NCBI GenBank assembly: GCA_013423325.1
Contig: BLJB01000164.1
Coordinates: 124,001-188,000 of the forward strand
DNA length: 64,000 nucleotides
DNA from: Usnea hakonensis
Lineage: Eukaryota > Ascomycota > Lecanoromycetes > Lecanorales > Parmeliaceae
Direction: 5' to 3'
The notes under the pieces were generated by a model. The model had not been told where the DNA came from, did no database searches, and saw nothing but the letters and a program-made list of their open reading frames with translations. Positions 12,082-22,344 of the stretch are shown piece after piece (position 1 is the first letter of the stretch; each line of letters starts with the position of its first letter). Position numbers and translations under genes: made by a program.

Positions 12082-12978
12082 CTATGTGAGTTTCTGACAG
12101 CAGCATTTTCAGTGCGGGGGTCATCAAAGCCACTAAAAAAGAGGGCTTACCTCATCGGGGTTATGAGAGTCTCTATAAGGTAGTTCAATGATTCAATAGT
12201 CGGTCATGATCTGAACCTATCTCGTTGCCTTTGCACCGAGACAAGGCTGTTTGACCTATCGGACATTAAAAGTTCCATTGATAGGGAGGCTACCATCCGA
12301 TTTTTGCCTCTATCATTCAGAAACCCACCAATGCCTAAGCCGCCCATCATATGCATCTTATCACATGCAGCTGACGGACAATTAATATAACCCGATTTCG
12401 GAGGTTTTTCTTCAAAACCTGCATGCAAGTCTGCGGATCAGCACCTCATTGCCTCCACCACATCCCATGGAATCAACAATAGCTTCTGTCTGTCTAAAAT
12501 CCAATTTGTTACTGGTCATGCATAGTCATACTATATGCACAAATATATGCGATATATCTTGGCCTAAAGCTCCGAGGGAGCCGGTCTCCCATCCATCATC
12601 CAGATCCGGATAGCAACCTCATTAGAAGATATGAAGATGGTGTGCACCCGTTGCCGCGTGTTGCGTCTATGTTTAACTAAATGCTGATAATGAACAAACT
12701 CCACAGCGATTGTCTTGGCCGTTCTCACAAAACGACGACTTCCACGGCTCCTTCACAATTTCTGATGTTGTCAACTGTGTGACTTTTCGGTTGAAAGGCC
12801 AACAAAACGTTCTGATTTGATGTTGCCCATCTCTGTGAATGACCTGCCATAGGATTAGAATGAAACGCTTCTTCCATTATTGCTTTTGAAAGACATTTTT
12901 CTTTCCCTCCTTTTGAAAAATTCGAAAAACACAACAGATACCCCTTTGCAGAAAGCGTTAAGCAAGGTTCCCATCTCA
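12082..12978. other. Intergenic region between the peptide candidate and the PTH11-like gene
   Basis: It contains a minus-strand ORF at 12204-12428 with no recognisable features. The right-hand 150 bases, rich in T and A, are the likely promoter and leader of the next gene. Confidence 0.45.
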
Positions 12979-14269
12979 ATGTCGTTAAATACCACTCATC
13001 CACTCGTCACGGCGAATAATGTTGGACCTGCCGTAAACGTCATCAGTTGGTTCTTGGGTTCTACAGCCGTACTTTTTGTCATTGCCAGGCTCACCACCAA
13101 GGTGGTCCTTGCTCAGCGTATTCGCATTGATGACGGTCTTCTCATTACAGCATTGGTAAGGATGGACGCGAAGAGGCGAGAATGGGCTTTACTAAGGGAT
13201 TAAGTAGCTCTTCAGTATCGGACTTGTGGTCGATGTGTCGCTTGAGACAACGCTTGGTGGCCTTGGTCAACACAAGTCGGCCCTATCACAAACGAAGCTT
13301 ATAGCATTCCAGAAGGTTATAAGCCCGTCGTTTCAAGGGAGATATCCCCTCGCTAATGATATCATAGGCTGCATACGCAGGCGATCTGCTCTATATACTG
13401 TCATTACTATTCTCAAAGATTTCTTTACTTACACTACTACGACTTCTCACTCCTGTGAAGCTCCACATTCAGTTGGTCTCTGCATTAGGAGCAGTGATTG
13501 CCTTGTGGGGCATCACTGCTTTCCTGGCATCAGCATTCCAATGTCATGTGCCTAAAGTTTGGGCAATGTTTAGCAACCAATGCTTCGGAACGGTATGTCC
13601 ACCGAATAATCTTGACACGGTCATTTTTCTTACTTTCATCAAGATTGCGTTCTGGAACTACTTTGGAGTTGTAAATCTAATAACGGAAAGTATTCTTATC
13701 GTGCTGCCATTAGTCATTATATGGAACGTACAAATGCCATGGCTTCGCAAGCTCGTGATAATTTGGTGCTTTGCTGTGCGTACTTTGTAAGTTCGATCGA
13801 CCTCATCCTCCGCGGAGCTGAAAATTGAGATAGTGTGGTTGGAGCCATCATCTCCGAGCTTATTTTCCGGAATCGCATTGCTGGATCAGACGATCCTACA
13901 ATGGCAGCATGGCCAGTGGTTGTTTGTTCTCAATTTGTACAGGCTTTGAGCATCATAACAGCATGTATACCGTACCTCAAACCATTCTTCGCTAGTTTGG
14001 AAACTGGCATGATCAGAACCGACGATTCACGGCGTTTGGGGTCCAGATCATTCCGGACATATGGATCACCAAAGCCTAATGCTCTAAACAAAGGCTTTTT
14101 GTTGAGGTCTATTGGAAGTAGGACTTTCAAAAATTCGACACATCAATCACCACACGGAGATGGCATCAACCGTGCAGAGCCTACAGATGTTCTTAGGCAT
14201 GATACTCATAATTCGGAAACAGAAAGTCAGACGAGTCAAACTTGGATCATACGCCAGACGGCAACATAA
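12979..14269 (+). CDS. PTH11-like / fungal rhodopsin-fold integral membrane protein
   Basis: Five exons (12979-13155, 13208-13315, 13368-13592, 13644-13786, 13834-14269) give 362 residues. About seven hydrophobic helices can be read, for example NVISWFLGSTAVLFVIARL, DGLLITALLFSIGLVV, YAGDLLYILSLLFSKISLL, LVSALGAVIALWGITAFL, IAFWNYFGVVNLITESILIVLP and FVVGAIISELIF. A polar cytoplasmic tail follows. The motifs KAAYAGDLLYIL and NQCFGTIAFWNYFGV are typical of the SAT4/PTH11-like family, putative surface receptors in filamentous ascomycetes. No extracellular CFEM domain is present. The third intron (13593-13643, 51 nt) is in frame without a stop; family alignment indicates it is removed. Ligand and role are unknown. 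Confidence 0.85.
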
Positions 14270-15367
14270 AGGCTATATCTAAATGGTCCACTATGCCGTC
14301 TCTTTTAAGCGGGTACTATTTAATAGCACTACCTACCTTAGTCAACAACTTTGAATCAGATAAAGATGAATAGCAAACGTCTTCATGAAGTACAGAATTA
14401 ATAAATCTAACTTGCCATGTACTGTAGATTGATTGGCCTGCCTCTCTGCCACAAATGCGATCATTTTATCGACCTAAACGCCTCACACGGCTGGCAGCCT
14501 CAAGCCGAGAAGAGGGACACCACCTTTTCCATGATTCAGAAATAATATAGAGTGATCATGATCTCCTCACGCACCATGCCAATCGTCGATGTACATCCCT
14601 ACTCTCATCAGAATCTAAGGGTCATGCACTCTTTCGAACATGTTGCATAATGCACATAAGCGTTCTCCGTCAGTTCTCCGTAGCTCATAAAGGCCGGATG
14701 CTTCGGATGCGGGCGACTCGGCACGGAGTTCTTAGCTCCGTGATACTTAGCGTTAGCCAGTACCCTGTTATCAAATCAATAACAGTCCGAGAAATTTCTA
14801 CCATCCATCTGAAATGTGCTTTGCTGGAAGGCAATTTGTTAGAAGGAAAATCCCGCTACCTGGGATATCAAGGTCATGAGCATTGAGGGATTTGTTCATG
14901 CAGAATCCTCGTTGACCCACCGCCACTTCCGTCTTTCGCAAGCATTCTTCTCTCCTTTCGAGAATGAAAATGCGCTCGGTGTACGGAGTAGGGTCGGGTT
15001 CCCTTTCCCCAGCCCATCATTTAGCGCCGGATATAATGATGTACGTTGCATGATGGTGCACTCTCCGGGCTGGACTTCAAGGCTGGAAGTAGTGCCGTCA
15101 CGTTCTTTTGACTTCTTTTCAGCAAGCTGTAAGAGATGTTAAATTCCGAGGCTCGGTTTTCCATCGTTTTCAATACCGTGATTCAACTTGGCGACTTGCA
15201 CGACTACAGTCTTAACATCATTCGAAGACTGTTCGTCCAGGGGAAATCTCGTACAGCAGCTCTTTTGTCTTTTGATCCTCTTGCACGTGATTACCTTGAC
15301 TCTCGAAGCTAGCAATCCACAGATATTCGATTGTTTGCCATCCTACAGTATTCTCTGCATGTAAACA
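14270..15367. other. Intergenic region, promoter side of the permease gene
   Basis: No gene recognised. Short ORFs at 14650-14886 and 14876-15142 look random. The region carries a CTACCTACCTTAG motif (about 14328-14342) and a TGTACGGAGTAG motif (about 14978), which resemble motifs in other gaps of this window. Confidence 0.45.
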
Positions 15368-17508
15368 ATGGCATTAAAGGGTACTGGACTCGAGCTCGTG
15401 AAATTCGGTGGTTCACCCACCACAGACTATCCGCAATTGGATGGGCCCCGTAACGGAGAGCAGAAAGATTCGTTGCCCCTTGGAATTGTCTCTCAACATG
15501 ACCGCGATATCTCCACTCTTGCTCGGCTTGGTAAGAGGCAGGTGCTCCAGGTAAGACGTCCATAATCAGCCGCCCACATTGTCTTGACTCTTACAATTGA
15601 TTATAGCGCAGATTCGGGTTTATGTCAATGCTCAGCTTCAGCTGCACGGTTCTAGTGACTTGGGAGGGCCTTCTAGTGTCAGTGTTCCACATTGCAAGAG
15701 AAGCTGCTTCTAATCCTTCTTCGATGCTCAGTTCGTTCACAGAAGGCTTCACAAAGTAAGATAGTTGAACGAGCACGGACGGGCGCAAACTTTTCTGACG
15801 ATCTCAGCGGAGGTCCAGCAGGTCTGGTCTACGGGTTCATTCTAGCTTGGATCGGAACCTCCTCGATCTTTGTTACGATATCCGAATTAGCTTCATTGTA
15901 AGTAAACCATGAGCACTGTCAGATCTCGGACATTACATGGCTGACTACGTCAATAGAGCGCCGACTGCTGGTGGCCAGTATCATTGGGTCTTCATGCTTG
16001 CTCCAAAGTCTGCTAAAAGATTTCTCAGCTACATCACGGGTATGGAGACAAAATTACTTATATTTAAAGGATATGTCTCACTGTGACAGGCTGGCTCACT
16101 GTCCTTGCATGGCAGTCCCTTGTCGCGTCTGGTGGCTATCTCGCCGCTGCACAGATACAAGGCCTCCTTATTCTCAATTACCAAAACTATGTTCCCCAGC
16201 AATGGCATGGTACACTGTTGTTCTGGGCGACTATCTTGGTCAGCGTGTTCGTCAATACAGTTGTTAGTAGCCTACTCCCGAAGATCGAAGGGTGCATATT
16301 CGTTATACACATTCTAGGGTTTCTCGCGATTCTTATCGTGTTGAGCTATATGGCCCCACACGGCACCGCGTCGGACGTGTTTACGATTTTTCTCAATCAA
16401 GGAAATTGGAGCACACAAGGGCTGTCATTCATGGTTGGCCTGCTTGGGATGTCTTTCTCATTTGTTGGTAGGTATCTCGACAACGAGACTTTCCGACAAC
16501 GCCGGCGAATACATTTCAAGATAATCTGCTGATCTGGATTCTCCATGCAGGTGCGGATGCCGCTGTCCACGTAAGATCCAGACGTGTAGGTCTTCTGATC
16601 TCAAGCTAAAGGTTCAAGATGTCTGAAGAGATCGAAAACCCGGCAATCTCAGTTCCACGTTCGATAGTCACGAGTATCATTGTGAATGGATGCCTTGGTT
16701 TCGGCATACTCTTGGCCACTCTGTTTGGCCTTGGTGACATCGATGCAGTCCTGAATTCTCCCACGGGATTTCCATACATAGAAATCTTCGTCCAAGCCAC
16801 AGGCTCCATTAAAGGGACTACGGCCATGGCGTCTATAGTCATCGCCTTGGCTTTTTGCGCTACTATTGGATTTGTAGCAACGTCTTCTCGAATGATGTGG
16901 TCATTCGCTCGCGACCGAGGCCTTCCGTTCTCAAGCTTACTGGGCAAGGTAAAGTTGCAATTACTCGAGCCCCGTTCTTCCCCGAACGAACTGATGAGAG
17001 CTATCAGGTTGAAATACACAGCTCCATCCCAATCTATTCTGTTGCAGTTACCACTATCTTTGCTTGCTTGCTCGCTTTAATCAATCTTGGCTCCTCAACT
17101 GTCCTCAACGACGTTCTCTCGCTGTCCATCGCTGGGTTCTATGCCACCTACTTCGCAGCCTCCAGTCTTCTGCTCTGGAACCGTTGCAAAGGCGCCATCC
17201 AAGACCCGACTCCTGGTAGCTTCTACACCACGGCCGTTGACCCGAGAAGCGGAGAATTCCAGCTAGTTTGGGGGCCATGGAGAGTTCCAGGCATCCTCGG
17301 CATAATTAACAACATTTTCGCATGCTCGTACATGGTTGTAATTTGGTTTTTCAGCCTGTGGCCACCAACGAACCCGACGACTCCATCGACGATGAATTAT
17401 GCATCGTTGGTGGCAGGGTCGATCGTGCTTTTTAGCATAATTTATTACTATGTCTGGGGTAGAAAATCCTATAGAGGGCCAGTTGTGGATATTAGTGATG
17501 ATCGATAA
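15368..17508 (+). CDS. Amino acid / GABA permease (APC superfamily, UGA4-like)
   Basis: Nine exons (15368-15550, 15607-15677, 15732-15755, 15808-15897, 15957-16039, 16090-16467, 16551-16570, 16619-16948, 17008-17508) give 559 residues. Recognisable landmarks in order are RRFGFMSMLSFSC, NGGPAGLVYGF in TM1-TM2, APTAGGQYHWV, ITGWLTVLAWQ, the GADAAVHMSEEIENP motif and SRMMWSFARDRGLPF. About twelve hydrophobic segments follow the APC pattern. The length matches fungal GABA/choline-type permeases (about 520-570). The likely role is proton-coupled import of GABA or a related amine at the plasma membrane; the substrate is inferred from family. Exons 3 (24 nt) and 7 (20 nt) are tiny, and both are required to keep conserved motifs. 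The second intron uses a GTCAGT donor. Confidence 0.9.
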
Positions 17509-17760
17509 TCAAAGCTCGATGTGTAGGAGAGTATTGAATATAGAATCCTCTGCGGAATCTGATTTTTGACAGAATCTTTAGCTAAACATGTCAGCAAAAG
17601 AGTTCACTCCAAGTGTTTCCATTTCAGCTAATTGTACCAATAGAAACTTTGTAAGGGTACCAAAGAAGACGCATTTTTATCGTCCGATTCCTTTGAGACT
17701 CAAATCTTGTCTGCTCACATCCTGATTTTGATACAAAGTTTCCATTCGAACGTATTCGCT

Positions 17761-18120
17761 ATGTACGCATCGAAAGACCAGTACAATGCCCTTCGCAGAG
17801 ACTCAATCTCAACTTACCGACAAGACGAAATCCATGAAACCCAAAAAGCCCAGCCTCGTTCTGGATGCAGTCATTATTCTCGCTGGTCGTTGTACTGTTG
17901 TTTGCTAATCATTATTTTTCTCTTAACCATTGTCCTTTTTCAGAGCTTCTGGCTCTACAACCTTCAATGGCAGTTGCACCCTGTAGACCCATACTCAAGT
18001 AGTAAGTGGGACTGGTGTGTCGCTTTGATTGGTCTGGGTTCGCGAGGCGCTAGACGAGGATGTGGCAGTCAGGTTGTGGTTCTGGGGCGGTGGTGTGGAT
18101 CGTCTTCGAGACATGAATGA
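17761..18120 (+). CDS. Possible small single-pass membrane protein
   Basis: An ATG at 17761 opens a 119-codon frame. It encodes a polar N-terminus (MYASKDQYNALRRDS...), then one strong hydrophobic segment (LYCCLLIIIFLLTIVLF) and WLYNLQWQLHPVDPYSS. The N-terminal architecture resembles UstYa-like (DUF3328) proteins, but the HxxHC motifs of that family are not seen downstream. A GTAAGT donor at about 18003 may mark the end of a first exon, in which case the remaining C-terminal residues are not real. I treat it as a weak candidate or gene remnant. Confidence 0.3.
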   Translation: MYASKDQYNALRRDSISTYRQDEIHETQKAQPRSGCSHYSRWSLYCCLLIIIFLLTIVLFQSFWLYNLQWQLHPVDPYSSSKWDWCVALIGLGSRGARRGCGSQVVVLGRWCGSSSRHE

Positions 18121-19190
18121 GAACTTGTTCTGCGTCGCTTTCGATTCGGGGGTTTCCTGCTCTCTGCCAGAGGCGGAGCTCCTGATTTCATTGGTTTTCG
18201 GGGCTTGTAGGGTGCTATTCTACGTATGGGTTTTGGTTCCCGCGAATCCGTCAATTCCCTCGGCGACGGGGAAGTATCCGTCCTTTTCTCTATACTCATC
18301 TCTGAAGAAACGGCTCTATATACGCCAGCGTTGGAAATAGAGACCTCTTCTCGCCATGGGTTGTCTTGATCAATTGACAGATTCTTCCACGCGGAAGCGG
18401 CGATAGCCCCTCCAGCAGGTCCTCGCGTGGAAAAGGGGCGCACTGAGATCATTTCTGGGGATGGACTTTCTCCAGACGGACCACATTCTCCTAAATGGAC
18501 GCCTGGCGGAGACACAGGGTGCGCTACTTTTTAGGTGCTGTCACTTGCGAGGCCTTCAGAAAATGTCTCCGATCCAGATTTGCGCGTGCGAGGGGAGGAT
18601 GCCCCATCGTTTCCAGGCTAGATTAGGGGATCTGTTCGAGTCTTGTACTGGATCTTCAGGTGGCTGATTTCGAGGGGTCAAGTTTGGAGCTGGCAGCCTT
18701 CGTTTGAGAAGGCGCGATGCATCTTGATTTGGAGAAACAGCATCGGTAGGATTCTCGTGTTCCAAGACAGCTCCCGTATCCGTTGCACATTTTCCATCCT
18801 GGCACCAGCCATTCATGCAAGGGAGCAGCTTGGGCCGCCAGGCGCATGTATAATCTATTCAATACGGTAATAGACCGTATCCGTCCAAAGTCGCTCGCAT
18901 CGGCCAGTATATGGAAATTGCTAACGCTGTCATCTTCTTGTGCAGCCCAGAGGTGCCTCTATAATTGGTTGTCAGTCCTGGTAAACAGAGCCGCTGGCGG
19001 TCAGTGTGCCTCACGATCTCCATCAGGGAATCTAGAACCATATCCCTCAATTCCATTATCTTTTGCCTGTTCAACCGCTACAGGACCTCGTTCTAATGAA
19101 CTCTCCAGCGACTGAGTTGGTGCAAATGCTCTCTTCGCAAAGCCATTGGCAGCCACATCTTCGAATAAATTTGCGAGAAACACGACATCA
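18078..19190 (-). other. Unresolved minus-strand coding-like region (gene with unclear exons, or pseudogene)
   Basis: Consecutive minus-strand segments look protein-like but sit in different frames and end in stops. Segment one (about 19190-19004) contains ADVVFLANLFEDVAANGF. Segment two (about 18955-18800) contains AAQEDDSVSNFHILADA. Segment three (about 18860-18556) is cysteine-bearing (CMNGWCQDGKCATDTG). Segment four (about 18515-18078) is S/P-rich with a basic NLS-like RKPPNRKRRR near its end. I could not join them with convincing splice sites: one possible donor is GTGAGG at about 19013. The family is not recognised. It may be a decayed gene or a multi-exon gene with non-obvious splicing. 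Confidence 0.3.
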
Positions 19191-19543
19191 GCTGATACAT
19201 CAGTCTAAGAGGCGTGCTTCCTCTGCTCTAATGTCATTTGGCAGCTACGCTGCCAGTCACCGAATGATTGCCCCGCAAGGCTGAACGGCGTTTATTGTAC
19301 ATAGTTTCATTTATGTCCGTGCCTCGGCTTCTCTTCGACCTTTGGGCGTCTTGGCACCACCATTGGGTTCCACGTCTTCTGTTATGTGGGACGGATGTTT
19401 AATAGAACCAAATTCTTTCCTTTCCTTTTCATTGATTTTGAGCTATATAGACTATAACAGCAGACCACATCTTTTTCTGAAGAGCAAACAAATACCAACC
19501 TACCAGACCACGTCGTCATCTGAACAGCAAACAAATAGCAACC

Positions 19544-20305
19544 ATGTCTGTCAAAGCACAACAGCGTCTCTCTCAGGTCCAAACTCATCTAAGTCATCTT
19601 GCGTCGTCTGAAACGGACATTCCTCGTGGCCGGGAGTCTATTCTTTCCAAAGATCCAGAAGATATCGTCATCACCCGTGCCGTCCGTACCCCTCTGACGA
19701 AGGCGGGCAAGGGATTGTTGAAAGATACTGCCGCTGCTGACCTGCTGGTTCATGCATTGCAATCCCTCGTTGCACGATCGCGACTCGATCCTAAACTCGT
19801 CGAGGACATAGCTGTTGGAAGCGTGTTGGCACCTGGGGGAGGAGCTACGGAATTTCGGGCAACGGCACTTTTTGCTGGGCCCTTGGAAGGCGGTGCCAGT
19901 TGCTTTGGAGAAAGCGCAAATTTCGACTGATGATGTTGATATCTTCGAGATCAACGAGGCCTTTGCCTCACAATGCCTCTATTGTGCAAGGGAGTTGGGA
20001 TTAGACGAGGAGAAGGTATGCTTCTGAAATAGGTCGTCATTCACGATTGTCTATGTACTGGCGCTCGACAAGTGGCTACCTCTTCAATGAATTGGGGAGG
20101 GGGGGAAAGAAAATCGGCGTGACTTCCATGTGGTATGTACATCTCGGAGCTGATTGATCCTTCTTGGTGTTGATTTTGGGCTGCAAGAAAGACGACCAAC
20201 TTCCTTGCACCACCATTCTTTTTCTTGAATTAGCAACGCTAACTTCGAATTCTGCGTAGTGTTGGCACCGGAATGGGTATGGCAGCGGTATGGATAAAGG
20301 AATGA
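19544..20305 (+). pseudogene. Peroxisomal-type 3-ketoacyl-CoA thiolase pseudogene, internally deleted
   Basis: The N-terminal third (19544-19850) reads as a good thiolase start: DIVITRAVRTPLTKAGKG and VEDIAVGSVLAPGGGATEF. It then jumps, in another frame, straight to the C-terminal part at about 19868-20015 (GPWKAVPVALEKA, DVDIFEINEAFASQCLYC). About 200 residues between them are missing, including the region of the NRQCSSGL-type nucleophilic cysteine. The GGAIAFGHPLGCTGARQ catalytic motif is degraded at about 20030-20075. After one more frameshift, KIGVTSMC and VGTGMGMAAVWIKE are recognisable on either side of a still canonical intron (about 20133-20257). Intact enzymes are about 410-420 residues and carry out the last step of beta-oxidation. 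This copy cannot encode an active enzyme. A functional paralogue is expected elsewhere. Confidence 0.88.
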
Positions 20306-20538
20306 GCGGGTAGGAGAGGAAAATTATAGACAATGGCTTCAATGCGATATCTCTTAGCTATCACAATCCCAGAGGCATCAAAAATCGCGGACTTGGCATT
20401 CACATTCGTTAAGGTCTTCGGGTCAATCGTAAAATGAGCAACGCTCAGTCTTCAAAGCTCCCCCACGAGACCCCAAGCCCATGAACTGTAACCCTGTATG
20501 TACTTGGACGATAGCGCCCCATGCCTTCGAACCATCAA
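20306..20538. other. Short gap between thiolase pseudogene and single-TM gene
   Basis: No feature was recognised. It separates two converging units. Confidence 0.4.
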
Positions 20539-21030
20539 TCACATCCACCGCCACCCCGGGGTATTCGGCGCCGAAGTATCAGACCTCCATGGTCCCGCAG
20601 CTTTCTCGGGCGGCCTCGCATTGTCCTCCAAATTCGTCACGGCGTGAAGACCCCCATAGATTTCAACCACACTAGAGCTTTCATTCTCTGACCCGAGCTT
20701 CCTCATCGCAATCTCGGTCTCCTGGTCCTTTGCATTCCTCCTCATTTCTCTTCGCATACGTAGAAAGCGGAAGACGAAGATGGCGGCGATGAAGAGCAGG
20801 AGTAATGGGATGGTGATGGAGAGGGCGATGACGACGCATTCATGGTCACATTTTGGTGATTTGGAGGTGCTCCTGTGGGATGTGGAGTCGACCTTGTGGG
20901 GTGCAGCTGACGGATCGCTCGCTAATGCGACCATATTCCTTGGACCTAGGCCTGAAGGTGTAATGCTGGGAAGGGGCAGAGAGGAAGGAGCAGTGAGGAT
21001 TGTTCGGCTGAAGGCAGTCTCGTGTATCAA
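20539..21030 (-). CDS. Hypothetical single-pass membrane protein
   Basis: A single frame of 163 codons from the ATG at 21030. The N-terminal 60 residues are S/T/P-rich. They are followed by a strong transmembrane helix (VVIALSITIPLLLLFIAAIF, about residues 66-85) and a basic stop-transfer segment (RFLRMRREMRRN). The C-terminal tail of about 65 residues is polar and ends PNTPGWRWM. This layout, serine/threonine-rich outside, one helix and a basic juxtamembrane tail, is common among fungal cell-surface unknowns and mid2-like proteins. There is no clear signal peptide at this start, so an upstream exon may be missing. No family is assigned. Confidence 0.5.
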   Translation of the reverse strand: MIHETAFSRTILTAPSSLPLPSITPSGLGPRNMVALASDPSAAPHKVDSTSHRSTSKSPKCDHECVVIALSITIPLLLLFIAAIFVFRFLRMRREMRRNAKDQETEIAMRKLGSENESSSVVEIYGGLHAVTNLEDNARPPEKAAGPWRSDTSAPNTPGWRWM

Positions 21031-22344
21031 ACTATCTGCTTCGTGGATTATGTGTCGTAAGAGATATAGGAAAAGCAGAGCGGATTATAATGTATTCAAA
21101 GAGATGGATCCCTGCGTAGGCCATTGTCTGAAACCATGGACGGCGTGCAGACTTCAAAGTAAGAAGATGTGCTATTCATGCATATACGTTGGCTTTCGAA
21201 CATTCTGTGCTTGTTAGTACTTGGAGCTTGTGTTTTAGAAGATTTACTGCCACGACGCATTGGGGCTGAGCAAGACTAGGGTTTGGCCAGTGCATTGTGC
21301 AGCTATTTCGAGATAATGAGAAATGCGTCGAGCTCGTTATAAAGATATCCAGATAGCATGTCCGCAATTGCAGAATGGTCCTCAGTCTAGATACGTCGTT
21401 CTTGAATAAATTCCTACACTCGGTAGGTTGTCGAATATTTGATTACTTTCGTTTCTACACTAGACCATTTATGGGCTAGCGTGGTACGTCAAAAGCTGCA
21501 ATTTCAAATTTAGAATACGTAGAACAACTAGCCCTATCCGTGATTGATCTTTACCTTAAGGTAAGGTAGGTACCGGGGGTGAAGAAAAGGGAGATCATGC
21601 TCGAAAATTGTACGAGTACCCAATTTCTCTTTGCTGTCCGGCTTTTATTTGCCTATTATGAACTTATGTTTGCAAATAAGATCTTCTACAACTCGTGAGA
21701 AGGTTTTCTGTGCGTGAAAGTCTTTGTTTTAGGGGTGCGTAGGGTGAGATAAGGGATACATTTTAGGGGATGGGAGAAGGTTTTAGTATTAGGACGGGGG
21801 GTTTGGTTCTTCTAGAATTTACGTCTTATATCTCCAACTTAGAGGGATAGCACCTTTTAAGCACGTTCTTTCCTAAGGTTCTTTATCCTGAAAGCTGAAA
21901 GGGAGTATATTTTATGGATTGGAGATAATGTCTTAATTTGGGAAACGGTCTTTGTAGTTTCGATTGCTTGCTATTTAGGGAATTATAGGGGAGTTTTCCC
22001 GTTGTGGAATCTTTTACTTAGGGGGAGCAGGGTGAGATAATCGTGCCACGCACTCAGGGATGCCAGTGACCTGGATCACAAAGTCTGTGGGACGATTAGG
22101 TGAGATTTGTTTTGATATAATGGAAGTTGATGAAGTTTTTATCTTCCTATTTGGGGAAAAGCCCAAATTTCTGTATATATTGTAGGCTCCATGACTTTCC
22201 ACTCGTCCCTCCATGCGGCTTCCATCACTGCAATCTTCTCATCCTGTTCATCATGGCCCCATTTTTATCATCATTCTCATACTCCTGGTCCTCCCCATCT
22301 CCGCACTCTCACTCTCCTCTTCCTTCCTAATCTCAAGTCTCGCG
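21031..22344. other. AT-rich intergenic region, no gene recognised
   Basis: About 1.3 kb without a supportable gene. A perfect 14-bp palindrome TTACCTTAAGGTAA lies at 21551-21564, continuing into GGTAGGTACC. The stretch 21716-21990 is purine-skewed on the plus strand with many G runs. Confidence 0.45.

Noticed and set aside
17707..18120. UstYa-like (DUF3328) mycotoxin-cluster protein
   Set aside because: Only the N-terminus and membrane helix resemble this family; the two HxxHC motifs that define it are not found in any plus-strand frame downstream.
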